A DNA stretch of 64,000 bases from Adiantum capillus-veneris (Eukaryota > Streptophyta > Polypodiopsida > Polypodiales > Pteridaceae). Position 1 is the stretch's first letter. The number at the start of each line of letters is the position of its first letter. The DNA lies in NCBI GenBank assembly GCA_014529385.2, contig CM043953.1, forward strand, positions 74,734,372 to 74,798,371. The letters are read 5' to 3'. Below the pieces are notes generated by a model. It saw only the letters and a program-made list of their open reading frames with translations, searched no databases and was not told the DNA's origin. Positions 31,201 through 41,723 of the stretch are shown in pieces. The position numbers and the translations under genes were made by a program.

Positions 31201-33701
31201 TGAATCAGAGAAATATCCGTGAGATATAAAGAAACCAAATCCGGATTAGCTTTGAGAAATTGTTCCTCTTCATCCTCTTCTAATCCTTCCACCATATTGA
31301 CTATTTCTGCTATCACCGGCCATGCTGCCTGAACTGGTTGTCGGCATGTTCCCAACATCACACGCACTTTTCTTCTACCCTTCTTTATTGTAAGCATATT
31401 TGCTTCCCAATTATTCTTTACCCTCACTTGACGTAACTAGGGTCTCCCCAAGATAATGTGATAATCCTGATTATGATCTTCAATATTCAAGACTATTAAG
31501 GAAACAACAAAGGATAAGCCCGCCACATCCAAAACAATGCCCCGAAGTAAACCCACTGGTTGCACTCTTCTTTGATCTTCCATGTGGACTACAAAGGGTG
31601 CAGGCTCCCAATCACTGAGACCAAAACGCTCACAAGCTGCTTGGGTGATAACGTTTACTCCCGCTCCACCATCCAATAGTACCTTGTCAATGTATGTTCC
31701 ATGGTATCGAACTGAAAGCTCCGGAATGCGGGTATCCGTGATCCTATCCGTCGGCAATGGGACTGAATCATCCTTCTCGCTTTCAACTTTCCCAATGGTG
31801 ACTTCCCTCAGCTCAGTGGTCGTTTGTCGCAGCAATGCATTATGGAAATTCAGGACCAATTTCAGCAATGAACCTAGAGGTACTTGAATTGGTGACATGA
31901 GAACCTCTTTCCAGACTGAATTCCAATCCTCCTGTTCTTTAATATCATTCTTATTTCCAGATTTTCCTTCCTCTATTTCTAGGCCCACAGTCGATGGCAT
32001 AGTCGATGTCGATGGTCCTGCTGTCTTCACTGGTGGTGCGGATTGTGGCAACCAGGACATAGTCTTTTTCCACACTTCTTCCTGAATAGTCCAATCTGGA
32101 ATTTTTACATCGGAAGTTGGAACCACATTTTTACATGAACGGGTGATTAATGAAACCACTAGATCAGACTCCTCCAGTCCTTCAATCTGAACCATAGCCA
32201 CACTAGGCTGTTTCCCTGCAATGCATTCCTGCTTTTTCCGATCGTATTCCATAGCTTCAGTACACTCAGATCGCCAGTGTCCATCCCCCAAACAGAAAAG
32301 GCATGTCTTGGGGCGATTAGGATCTCGGCCACCTCTTCCGTGACCTCGTCCTCCCCCTTGACCCCGTCCTCCTGTTGGACCTTGCACATGCGTCTCTGAT
32401 GTATGAGCATGAGCCATCGCCACAGCAGGCTCTTGTCCCTGCCCTATCTGTGGTTGTTTCCAGGTAGAAGAGTCCCCTCGACTCCGACGACCCCGGCCAT
32501 TGAAATAACATTCCAATGTATTATGAGTATTGGTTGTGCAAATCGCACACCACTTCTGATTCATTGCGCATTCTTGAGCAGCATGGCCCGGATTCCGACA
32601 TTGGGTACACCATAGTTCCTTCAGACTTTTAGCCACCGCAGCCGATTCCGACGATCCGGATGAAACACCTTTCCCGTGACGCTGGGATTTTTTCCGCGGT
32701 GTCTCTTCCGATTCTTTCCCCGAATCGCTGTTGCCCGAGTCCGAGGAATCTCATACTGCGGATTTCGACTCCGAACTATCACTGCCACTGTCTTGCGACT
32801 TGCGATGAGATTTCTTCCTGTCTTTTCTCTTTGACTTCTTTAGAGATTCTGTATCCTCTAAAGCCTCTCCTGCTACTACAGCCCTAGCGATTACATTATC
32901 CAGTGGAGTAGTTACCTTATCCACTGTTTCCATAGACGTTCTGAGATCCTTGTTAAGCCCCCGCAAAAAATAATCATTCAGCACTTCGGCTGCCGGCCTT
33001 TGTGCCTGAGGTACCCTCTGCAAAAGCATCCGAAATTTTGCAGCGTAATCCTCCACTGGCAATGACTTCTGCCGGAGCGTTCGAAGCTTTTCCAAATGTT
33101 GAGGGACTGTCTTTTCCGTTCGAAACCTTATTAGAAATGCTATGGATCCATCGGCATACGTCTGGAAATGATCATCAGGGTATTCGGACAACCATTTCGC
33201 AGCTTTCCCTGAGAGTGTAGATTCAAACACTGATTGTTGATGGAGAAGAATCACCACCCCAGGATGATTCAATCCATAAGCTTTATTGAATTGGCGCAAA
33301 TGTGCATCAGGGTCTTCACTCGAAAGACCTCGAAACCGACTATACTTAATCTGAGGATGAGCCATCACCCCTTGCCCAACTGTTCCTCCTCCTCCCTGAA
33401 AAAGCTGACGAGCACTAGGAGGTGGAGACAGTGGCGGAGATACCCCTGGACTGCTTACCGGAGACGGTGGTGGAGCAACCTGTGTGGGTGAGGGTGAACG
33501 TACGACAGGAGGACATGACTGACTGCGCGGAGTACGTCTCGCTCGCCGCAACCGCCTACCACGCACCGGGCTTGGTGATGGAGATACAGATTCCTCAATC
33601 TGCGGTGAAGAAAAAAAAAATTCATCTGAACCACCTCTCCTCCGATGTCTTCCTACAATTGGAACCACAGGGTCAGGCGGACCCTGCGACCTAGTGCGCA
33701 T
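28213..33701 (-). pseudogene. gag-pol: Gag-protease-pol of element 2, broken
   Basis: One frame from the ATG at 33701 covers the gag core (about 33380-32870), three CX2CX4HX4C zinc knuckles with an RGG-rich spacer (32630-32270), protease with LLDGGAGVNVIT (Asp at 31671-31673), RT with IFLDDLNVFG (30378-30383), RNase H with VFVDASDRAIG, and integrase with GLDFVGP, SDRGSHF and NGQAEST. It is interrupted by TGA at 32751-32753, TAG at 31437-31439 (where the conserved LGRP motif expects Trp) and TAG at 31143-31145. A frameshift at an eight-base A run (plus 28447-28454) moves the integrase C-terminal GPF module into another frame, ending at 28213. Domains are otherwise well conserved, indicating decay by a few point changes. 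There is no chromodomain. Confidence 0.92.
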
Positions 33702-33727
33702 GCATATTCATCGCAGGCCGTCCATCA

Positions 33728-33743
33728 CGCATCGTGGTCGCCA
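33728..33743 (-). other. Primer-binding site of element 2
   Basis: On the minus strand TGGCGACCACGATGCG begins two bases after the 5' LTR (33746). A start in TGG, complementary to a tRNA CCA end, fits a primer-binding site; the tRNA is not assigned. The leader between LTR and gag ATG is only 44 nt. Confidence 0.6.
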
Positions 33744-33745
33744 GA

Positions 33746-33831
33746 TGTAATGGCTATTGCCCGCACAGGAGCAATAGGCATTACGGGAATGATTACCCGC
33801 AACTACATTATATGAACATCAACATATAGAA
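33746..33831 (-). repeat. 5' LTR of element 2, first part
   Basis: Matches 25514-25599. It is broken after TAGAA (33827-33831) by insertion of element 3; the remainder is at 44500-44805. Confidence 0.95.
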
Positions 33832-34490
33832 TGTAAGGTCTCTGACCCGATCACAAGAGCACCCTTGTACCACGAAATGAATACAATGGAATAAGTTACT
33901 ATTTTTAGCAGTTTTTCAGATTCTGTCAGTGCCACGATGTTTAGAATGTTATAAAGCTTGAAAATGTGAATTAAAATAATTTTTGTGAAAAATTTCCAAA
34001 AATAGTAAGTTTTTGGTCACCCGACCCGTCCAGTCTTGACCGTCTCGAAAATCCGCACCCGTACCCCGAATTTGAAAAAAATGCATTTTCGAACCCCGAC
34101 GGCTGCTAAATATGGTAGGTACTCGGGCCAGTACACCTTAGTTAGAGCTTCATATGGCAATTTACGGCATCAAAATCCGATTCGTATGACCCGTTTTAGC
34201 CTAGAACCAAATTTCCTAAAAATTGTCCGGGGAGGCACCGGGGGCCCGGGACTGTGTGGGAACAGGTCCCAGGCCACTCCAGATCAGCTTTAGCAGCTAG
34301 GGGGCGTCCTCTTGCTTTGTGGGAGTCTTGGGGAAGCTGCCAAGCCTGCAACTCAGTCTCAGAACCAGTTAACCAAGCCAACCTGACACTTGGTGGGCAG
34401 AGAACTGGACTTGCCATGCTTAACTGGAGAAGCTCCCAGATGCATTTAGCAACCCAGATCGATTTTCAGCCTGTAGGAGCCTATTTAAAG

Positions 34491-34500
34491 ACCTGCACAC
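34491..34500 (+). promoter_or_regulatory. TATA-like motif in LTR of element 3
   Basis: CTATTTAAAG followed by a CA repeat, conserved in the 3' LTR near 42371. If it is the promoter, RNA starts near 34525 and nearly 2.1 kb of the LTR is transcribed as R-U5, including the candidate gag exon. Confidence 0.5.
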
Positions 34501-35379
34501 ACACACACACACACTTACGATCACACACACTCACACAGTGCATACACACACACCACATACATTGGGGAGGTGCTACCGAATCACACACCTATTGAAGAAG
34601 AAGCTAGGAGGGAGGTGCTGCCGAATTTTCATCTCAAGAAGCTCGATTAGATCAGAAAATCGAGAAGATTACCAGCTCTTAATCACGGTAACGACAGTTT
34701 AATTAATGCCATCTGAAAATCCCTTTTCCCACCATCAAATTTCTCGTACATTATGTCTATTCCTAGCCGAAAATCTCTATGACTATTCTCTAAATTCTCC
34801 TTATTCGTACTCTATTATGTAATCATCATTCCATAGCTGAATTATCAGCCATTCTTCACTCTCGATTAATGATTAGAGCAGAATTATCAGAATCTTCTCT
34901 CTCTAGATAGCATAGTAATTAATCGGTAAGCTAGTATTTGTGCAGATTGAAGAGAATCACTATTGTAATCACTCATTAACATTGCAGCTTAATTGAATTC
35001 ATTTTTTTTTAATGCATTAAGACGTAATTAAGGAGAAATTAATCCGTCATTAAGTCTCTAAGAATTGGTTTTTCCTCACACATATGCATAGGGTAAATCT
35101 GCATCATCTAATTGCTAGGAAATAGTTTAATCATACTTAATCCAATTCTCTGGTAATTCTAATAGTGAAATCTTAATTATTCTTGATCATGCAAGCCGAA
35201 TAATTATCTTAGAGCCGGTTCCCATAGGATTATGTGCCATCCTTAATGATTACTTATGAAAGAAATCTAGACTCTCATATAGGAGGGATTAATTAATGTC
35301 ACTAATCTACCCATTGGATTGTTATGATGCTTGTGAACCTTAGCTCTTTCTCCAAGCTAATCATTTAAAGTAGTGAGAA

Positions 35380-35520
35380 ATGGCCCCGGTTAAGAGGACG
35401 CGCTTCGGTGGTGCCCATGATCGCGAAGCAGGAACGAGCAATGTCAACGAAAAGGGAAAGGCTCCCTTGGATGAGCAAATACCGGCCATCTCACGGGCCA
35501 TCGATGAAGAAGTGGAAGAG
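35380..35520 (+). CDS. Candidate first coding exon of gag, inside the LTR
   Basis: An ATG at 35380 opens 47 codons beginning MAPVKRTRFGG, basic then acidic, ending in GAA GAG directly before GTAGAT, a good splice donor at 35521. Without splicing the frame ends at a TAA about 12 codons later. The gag-pol frame has no ATG at its head and opens exactly at a TGTAG/G acceptor (37435/37436), phase 0, so the exon would join it in frame. The same exon is kept in the 3' LTR (near 43275-43415) with one visible amino-acid change. The predicted intron removes the primer-binding site, so spliced RNA could be translated but not reverse transcribed. Inference from sequence only. Confidence 0.6.
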
Positions 35521-35817
35521 GTAGATCATATTTTTTTCTCAAGTTGTTTAAATTAACATTGCATACGCTAGTTAGGAATGCTCATATCCCCAAACATGTT
35601 GGAGAAATCCGACGGAAACCTCGGCATTGAAATCATTATACATTAAGTTCTAAAGTAGGAAGGTAATGTTTAATGGGTATGCTGTTTGCAAGAGGAAAGA
35701 ATGTCTGCTAGGAAAAATTTAGCTCGGCATGTTCATTTTATTTCCAATGTTGAATCAGTCCTGACCCCCCTACTGATCACAGGGGGTAGAGTTCCTCGTT
35801 AAGGGCTCTTGAATCCA

Positions 35818-35935
35818 CGACTTTCTTTCTATGCGGTGGATACCCACGATTTGCTTTCTATGCGGTGGGAACCTACGTCTTGCTTTCTATGCGGTGGGAG
35901 TGTCCATGACGTGCTTTCTATGCGGTGGACATACC
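35818..35935 (+). repeat. Four-copy minisatellite in LTR of element 3
   Basis: Four copies of a 29-31 bp unit containing TTTCTATGCGGTGG, with ATGCGGTGG at 35830, 35860, 35889 and 35920. Repeated in the 3' LTR at about 43713-43830. Confidence 0.9.
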
Positions 35936-36601
35936 TAGTTGTATGGGCAGCTAGGCGACAACGGGAGGAGTGAACTCTCGCTGGAGGGGGGATGTTGTAC
36001 CTCCAGAACATTGGAATTTTTATGAATAAGTTTGAGTATAATTTTTACTAGAATTCTGTCTTGGTGTTGTTTGTAATACTGGTTGAAGGGCTGTTTTAAC
36101 GAACCATGTGATTCGGAATTAAACAAGGAATATTTATGTTGAACAACCTTTGTGGTAGTAATTAGGTCACACGATGAAGTGTGAGTGTGGGGGTGGAAAG
36201 AGGGGGCTTGGCTCAGGTTGCCAATGCCTACGAGATGGGTGGTCCCGATTGGTCGGGAACTCTCTGTCCCCATAGTGCTTACTCGATATTAGTAACGCTC
36301 ATTGTCCCTAGAGCGGGGAATTCTCGAGAGTACGTGCCTCTGAAACATGGGGAAAAAGGCACTCGAGGCTTCTCTCCTCTTGGAAGGTGGGTCTTAGGAT
36401 CGCTAGATAGTTAAGTACGCTTCCCCTGCGAGGTGGAGCTAGATCTCGTTGCTAGTAGGCTCGAACTCGACTCACTTTGTGATGAGAGATCGTCCGCTAG
36501 TGAACCCTGAACCATTTTGTTTGCTTTCGCTATAGATCTAGTGGCCACCAGGTTTATCATCAGATCCGTTGTTTGATACGACGGGGTGGGGACCTCACAC
36601 C

Positions 36602-36613
36602 TGGTATCAGAGC
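36602..36613 (+). other. Primer-binding site of element 3 (initiator Met tRNA)
   Basis: TGGTATCAGAGC, two bases after the 5' LTR, is the complement of the 3' end of plant initiator methionine tRNA, the usual primer of plant LTR retrotransposons. Confidence 0.95.
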
Positions 36614-36713
36614 CTAGGTTAGGCTGGGAAAATAAAGTCGTATTGTTTGAACATTTAAAAGGAACTGAAAGTATATAGGTAGTTGATCCGAATTCCTTGC
36701 ATTGGTGTTGCAG

Positions 36714-37217
36714 GAAGACCCCGTGCTCGAATATCGGAAGTTCCAAGTGTTTGAGCTTATTTATGAGCAAGCTCGAAGATCCCCTGTTTACCAGTTCAGG
36801 CGAGATGTCATGGAGATACTGTTGAAGGCTTATACGCCACACTCCACTCGCATTGATAAAGGATGGGAACTTGATTGGACATTTCCAGGAGGGGTTTACT
36901 ACATCAACGCTCGGAAGCTAGGATGCCTGGCTACCGACTTGAAGAAGATACGTTGGGGAGAAGAGTTGAGAGTGATAGAGATATTCTACTTGGTGCCCAC
37001 ACGATTGGACCAGACTGTTTCAGGCAACTCCAACCAAACCATCAACGACTAGCTCTTGGAGAAGGTCACCAATGTGATTCCAGCAAACCGAGTCAAAACC
37101 TTTGGATTACTGAAAGCGGAACTCCGGCCCGATATCTTAGTTTATAATCCCCTCAAGAATGTGTATAAGAACTATTACACGAATGAAGTAGTGCATCATG
37201 TCAATACCATTTCCTAG
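36714..37217 (+). pseudogene. Accessory ORF before gag in element 3, one internal stop
   Basis: A 168-codon frame that begins right after a good splice acceptor (TTGGTGTTGCAG/G at 36713/36714) and has no ATG of its own at the head, so it also seems to need a spliced upstream exon; the exon at 35380-35520 joins it in phase 0. It is broken once by TAG at 37050-37052. The composition is that of a folded protein: KFQVFELIYEQARRSP, GWELDWTFPGGVYYIN, TDLKKIRWGEELRVIE, and after the stop VYNPLKNVYKNYYTNE. No known domain recognised. It lies inside the intron predicted for gag, so the two products would arise by alternative acceptors. Confidence 0.5.
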
Positions 37218-37435
37218 GCGTATGTTATACGCAAATCCATTAAGCCATGTAATAAGCGGTCATCAGTCATTCTAAACCTTGAGGGGTTTCGATTGTAATA
37301 AATTTCCATCAATAAAGTGCTTTTTGTCTCTGAATCTCTGTCTCTTGATAAAGTGGAATTTTGAATTTTATTAAAGTCTCGTGTCTATCTTGAAATTCAA
37401 GTAATGGTATCAAGAATTTCGTATAACCCATGTAG

Positions 37436-40400
37436 GTACCGCCTGTTGCTCTGTACTCGGCAACGCAAGAGAAGAAGCTCCTCCTTAAGCAAGCCCAACC
37501 TCCGATCTTTAAGGGCGAGGGGGCAAATGTGGAGAGAGATGCGGAAGTATGGATGGAAGCCATGGACGATTACTTTGAAGCTGCGGGAACCCAACCCGTA
37601 AATCAGACCATGCTTGCGATGTTCCGCCTGACTGGCGATGCCAAGATATGGTGGAAGCAACATTGCAGGGACATGGATATTAAGGGATCTTCCCAGTCCT
37701 GGGAAGACATCAAAGCCGCGATAATGGGGCGTTATTTACCACCTGCCTATAGGACCTTGAGAATGAATGAATTCTTTTCACTTCGGCAGCTGAATTCAAC
37801 GGTCAAAGAATACTATGCAAAGTTTGTCACTCTTCGGAGATATGCTCCTAAGATGACCTTGGAACAACAGGTGGCAAGGTTCTGTCAAGGACTAATCGAT
37901 CCCTTGAACACTCGACTGGAGGCTCTCAGGCCGTCAACGCTACAGGACGCCTTGTTGAGGGCTAAACCCCTAGCTCTCGAAGTACAAAAGGCTAATCAGA
38001 ACAGGAGGAATCATTGGTCAAAGAGGGCAAGAAACACTGCTTGGGACAACAGACCAGCCAACCAAACCTATAACCAGTGCCCTATTGTGGCTACCACCAC
38101 AACCATGGAGTTCCTTGATGTTCGATGCTATGGTTGCGGCAAGCATGGACACTACAGATCCAATTGCCCCAGGAACATTCATGCAACCAACGCCAATGCC
38201 ATACCCTTGAATACCCGTGGGCGTGGCCAAGATAATGGAAGAGGAGGACGCGGAAGAATGAACAGAGGGCGAGGGCGTGGAGCTACCGCCAGAGTGAATG
38301 CCGCAGTAGTTCAACCAACTGTGGGTGACGAAGCAGTGGAGAGAGCAACCCTGCATGCTGCAATTGACAATCCCAATGGTTGCGAGCAATACGCAGTCAT
38401 TCATACGCCAGGATCTCTCAGAGGTGAACAAGTTAACTTCCTTATAGATTGTGGCAGTACTCTTTCATTTCTTTCACCCAGATGCATGAGGAAGCTTAAG
38501 CTAGATAAGTATCCGTCAAGCAAGCTAGTTGTCGAGTTAGCAAACGGCAAGGAGGTAGTATCTCAACACTCTGCAGGCAAAATTGACTTTGATTTAGGGG
38601 GACACCCAACTTCTGCCCAATTTCGAACCCTACCCTTAGGATTCTTTGATGGGATATTAGGGATGGACTGGCTAAAGCAAAATAGGGCCCACATACATTG
38701 TGCACAAGGGAATTTTACCTTTACAGATAACTTGGGTAATGAAGCCTTAATTCAGGGGGAAAATGGGAGACCTAAGGCTACTCTAGTTAAGGCCAACAGA
38801 CTTTTGAAGGGACTAAGGAAGGGTCAGCAAATATATGCACTTAAACTCAATAAGGTGGACCAATTAGATACCTCACTTCGACCAGACTGGCTGAGGGAGT
38901 ATGATGACGTATTCCCCGAGGACCTTACAAATCTTCCACCACACAGAGAGGTAGATCATGAGATTGAGACTATCGCTGGGTGTGAACCTACTATCTCAAA
39001 AAGACCTTATAAAATGTCACTTCCGGAGGCCATCGAACTCAAAGAACAACTTAGGCAACTCATTGAGCAAGGATTCATTCGACCCAGTACTTCTCCTTGG
39101 GGTGCTCCAGTTCTTTTCCAAAAGAAGAAGGATGGGACCTTAAGGCTATGCATAGACTATCGTGGATTGAACCAGGTAACTGTCAAGAACAAGTATCCAA
39201 TTCCAAGGATTGACAAACTTTTGGACAGACTCCACAACGCCAAAATATTTACAAAGATTGATCTAAGGTCAGGATATTACCAAATCAGGATCAAGGAATC
39301 AGATATTCCGAACACAGCTTTCAATACTAGGTATGGGCACTACGAATTCACAGTAATGTCTTTTGGTCTAACAAATGCTCCTGCAAGCTTCAACCGACTT
39401 ATGCAGGATATTTTTAGACCTTACCTGGATGATTTTGTCTTGGTTTTCTTTGATGACATTCTAGTCTATTCTAAGAATGAAGCAGATCACAAGGAACATG
39501 TTCGCAAAGTACTTGATCTCCTTCGAGAACACCAGCTTTACGCTAAGGAGAGCAAGTGCACTTTTTGCTCACCAAAGGTCAACTATCTTGGATTTGTCAT
39601 TTCGGCTGAAGGGATTTCAATGGACCCAGACAAAGTCAAGGACATCGTTGATTGGCCTCAACCATCCACTGTCAGCGAAGTAAGGGGATTTCTTGGAATA
39701 ACGGGATGGTACAGGATTTTTGTCAAGGATTATGCACGTATTGCTGCACCTTTGACGGGACTCCTGAAGAAAGGAATGAGGATCGATTGGAAGACCGAGC
39801 ACGAGTCTAGCTTTGCTAAGCTAAAAGAGTTCTTGGTCTCAGCTCCTATTTTAAAGCTTCCAGACTTCAGTAAAGAATTTGAAGTAGCGACAAACGCTAG
39901 CAAATTCGCTCTAGGTGGAGTTCTTACTCAAGAAGGAAGACCGGTGGCATATACTTCGCGAAAGCTGAGGGATCATGAGAAGAATTATCCCACTCATGAT
40001 CTGGAACTTTTAGCAGTTATACATGCACTGAAGTTATGGAGACATTATCTTCTTGGACGCAAATTTCAGTTGATTACAGACCACAAGAGTTTAAAGTGGA
40101 TTTTTACTCAACCCATTCTCAATATGCGACAACGGCGATGGATAGAGCTATTACAGGAATATGACCTTGACATAAAGTATAGACCAGGGAAGGAAAACGC
40201 AGTTGCAGATGGTCTTAGCCGAAAATCGTTTCTCGGAGCTATCTCTATTCCAAATAACCCTATCTGGGATAGAATCAAAGAAGCATCCCTCGAAGATCCA
40301 GAGTACCAACGTATGGCTTCATTAGTCCAACAGAATAAGATGCCTGAATCGAAAGATTACTCTCTTATGGGAGGATGTCTTTACTACAGACATAGACTCT

Positions 40401-41692
40401 GTGTACCTAGAGACCCAGTTTTAAAGAAGGCCATTCTATATGAAGCACACGATAGCCCTACATCCGGACACCCAGGCTATGCTAAAACTCTTCACGCCGT
40501 CAGAAGGAGTTATTTCTGGTCTGGAATGAAAGGAGACATACTTCGATATGTGAGGCAATGTCTTTCTTGTCAACGGATAAAGGCTGAAAGGATCAAATTA
40601 CCAGGGCAACTTCAACCTCTTGACATACCCCAGATGAAGTGGGAATGCATCAGTATGGATTTTGTTACAGGGTTACCTTCTACAGGAGGTTATGATTCTG
40701 TTTTCGTGGTTGTTGACATGCTCACAAAAGTGGCTCATCTAATACCCGTAAAGACGACCTTTATTGCTTCAGATGTTAGTCGGGTATTCATCAAGGAGAT
40801 TTTCAGGCTACATGGTCTACCCAAGCGTATTGTCAGTGATAGAGATGCCAAGTTTACATCAAAATTTTGGACCTCTCTTTTCCAATCTATTGTGTCACAA
40901 TTAGCCTTCAGCACAGCATATCATCCGCAGACTGATGGGCAAACCGAAAGAGTTAATCAAGTCATCGAGGACATTCTCAGAGCCTATTGTTCGCAAGAAC
41001 CAAAGAAGTGGTTACAATATCTACCTCTGGTAGAATATGCTTATAACTCTTCCGAACACAGAAGCATTGGAATGTCACCTTTCAAAGCTCTTTATGGAGA
41101 GGACTGTTTAGCACCACTGAACTTTTCAGATCCAACCATCAGAGTAGAAGCCTCTAGAAAGATGTTAGAAGATATGGAAGCCCAGACTAGAGCCATTCGC
41201 CAGGACGTTCAGGCAGCTCAGGATAGACAGAAGCACTATGCAGATAAGAATCGTTCGGAAAGGACTTTCAAAGAAGGGGATAAAGTTTTTCTGCGAGTCC
41301 GACCTAAGAAAAGCAACTTATCGCTAGGCAGATATAAGAAGCTTAGCCCAAGGTACTGTGGACCATTCGAGATCATTAAGGTTGTAAGTGACCAGGCCTA
41401 CAAGCTAAAGTTACCTGCAAACTTGAAGGTTCATGATGTATTCCATGTCAGCTTACTCAAACCCTATATTCCCAACCCTGATCAATTCTTGGACTCAAAT
41501 CAGATAGTCATGCCAGCACAAGGAATTCTCGAGCTCCAACCTGACTATGTACTTGAAACAAGAGAAAGGAAATTACGCAACAGAACTATCACAGAACATC
41601 TGGTAAAATGGAAGGATTACCCTGAAGAAGATGCAACTTGGGAAGACGAGTCGACGCTCTTAAAAGATTACCCAAACTCATTCTTGAGATGA
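37436..41692 (+). CDS. gag-pol: Gag-pol polyprotein of element 3, with chromodomain
   Basis: An open frame of 1418 codons from the candidate acceptor at 37436 (first in-frame ATG at 37553). Gag core at residues 30-200, CX2CX4HX4C knuckle near 231, protease with [10 protein letters not shown] (Asp near 338; DCG is a variant of DSG), RT with [10 protein letters not shown] (D609) and FFDDILVYS (D673, D674), RNase H, integrase HHCC head, and a D,D35E core (D1075, D1135, E1171). A GPF module ([12 protein letters not shown]) and a C-terminal chromodomain (about 1365-1418, [18 protein letters not shown]) follow; such chromodomains can guide integration to marked chromatin. RNase H has [11 protein letters not shown], with Asn (39893-39895) where the catalytic Asp normally stands, so RNase H may be inactive. 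No stops or shifts otherwise. Confidence 0.93.
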   Translation, partial: VPPVALYSATQEKKLLLKQAQPPIFKGEGANVERDAEVWMEAMDDYFEAAGTQPVNQTMLAMFRLTGDAKIWWKQHCRDMDIKGSSQSWEDIKAAIMGRYLPPAYRTLRMNEFFSLRQLNSTVKEYYAKFVTLRRYAPKMTLEQQVARFCQGLIDPLNTRLEALRPSTLQDALLRAKPLALEVQKANQNRRNHWSKRARNTAWDNRPANQTYNQCPIVATTTTMEFLDVRCYGCGKHGHYRSNCPRNIHATNANAIPLNTRGRGQDNGRGGRGRMNRGRGRGATARVNAAVVQPTVGDEAVERATLHAAIDNPNGCEQYAVIHTPGSLRGEQVNFLIDCGSTLSFLSPRCMRKLKLDKYPSSKLVVELANGKEVVSQHSAGKIDFDLGGHPTSAQFRTLPLGFFDGILGMDWLKQNRAHIHCAQGNFTFTDNLGNEALIQGENGRPKATLVKANRLLKGLRKGQQIYALKLNKVDQLDTSLRPDWLREYDDVFPEDLTNLPPHREVDHEIETIAGCEPTISKRPYKMSLPEAIELKEQLRQLIEQGFIRPSTSPWGAPVLFQKKKDGTLRLCIDYRGLNQVTVKNKYPIPRIDKLLDRLHNAKIFTKIDLRSGYYQIRIKESDIPNTAFNTRYGHYEFTVMSFGLTNAPASFNRLMQDIFRPYLDDFVLVFFDDILVYSKNEADHKEHVRKVLDLLREHQLYAKESKCTFCSPKVNYLGFVISAEGISMDPDKVKDIVDWPQPSTVSEVRGFLGITGWYRIFVKDYARIAAPLTGLLKKGMRIDWKTEHESSFAKLKEFLVSAPILKLPDFSKEFEVATNASKFALGGVLTQEGRPVAYTSRKLRDHEKNYPTHDLELLAVIHALKLWRHYLLGRKFQLITDHKSLKWIFTQPILNMRQRRWIELLQEYDLDIKYRPGKENAVADGLSRKSFLGAISIPNNPIWDRIKEASLEDPEYQRMASLVQQNKMPESKDYSLMGGCLYYRHRLCVPRDPVLKKAILYEAHDSPTSGHPGYAKTLHAVRRSYFWSGMKGDILRYVRQCLSCQRIKAERIKLPGQLQPLDIPQMKWECISMDFVTGLPSTGGYDSVFVVVDMLTKVAHLIPVKTTFIASDVSRVFIKEIFRLHGLPKRIVSDRDAKFTSKFWTSLFQSIVSQLAFSTAYHPQTDGQTERVNQVIEDILRAYCSQEPKKWLQYLPLVEYAYNSSEHRSIGMSPFKALYGEDCLAPLNFSDPTIRVEASRKMLEDMEAQTRAIRQDVQAAQDRQKHYADKNRSERTFKEGDKVFLRVRPKKSNLSLGRYKKLSPRYCGPFEIIKVVSDQAYKLKLPANLKVHDVFHVSLLKPYIPNPDQFLDSNQIVMPAQGILELQPDYVLETRERKLRNRTITEHLVKWKDYPEEDATWEDESTLLKDYPNSFLR

Positions 41693-41715
41693 GGACATCT
41701 CAAATTTTTCACGTT

Positions 41716-41723
41716 CGGGAGGT
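41716..41723 (+). other. Polypurine tract of element 3
   Basis: CGGGAGGT directly before the 3' LTR at 41724, 24 bp after the gag-pol stop. It is short and includes a terminal T. Confidence 0.6.

Larger units (their letters stand above)
33832..36599 (+). repeat. 5' LTR of element 3
   Basis: A 2768 bp LTR starting TGTAAGG and ending CCTCACA. It contains a TATA-like motif at 34491-34500, a CA-rich run downstream of it, a short open exon at 35380-35520 and a four-copy minisatellite at 35818-35935. Confidence 0.95.

Noticed and set aside
33746-33831. An isolated short solo LTR
   Set aside because: It is the first part of the split 5' LTR of element 2; the rest is at 44500-44805 beyond element 3 and its TAGAA duplication.
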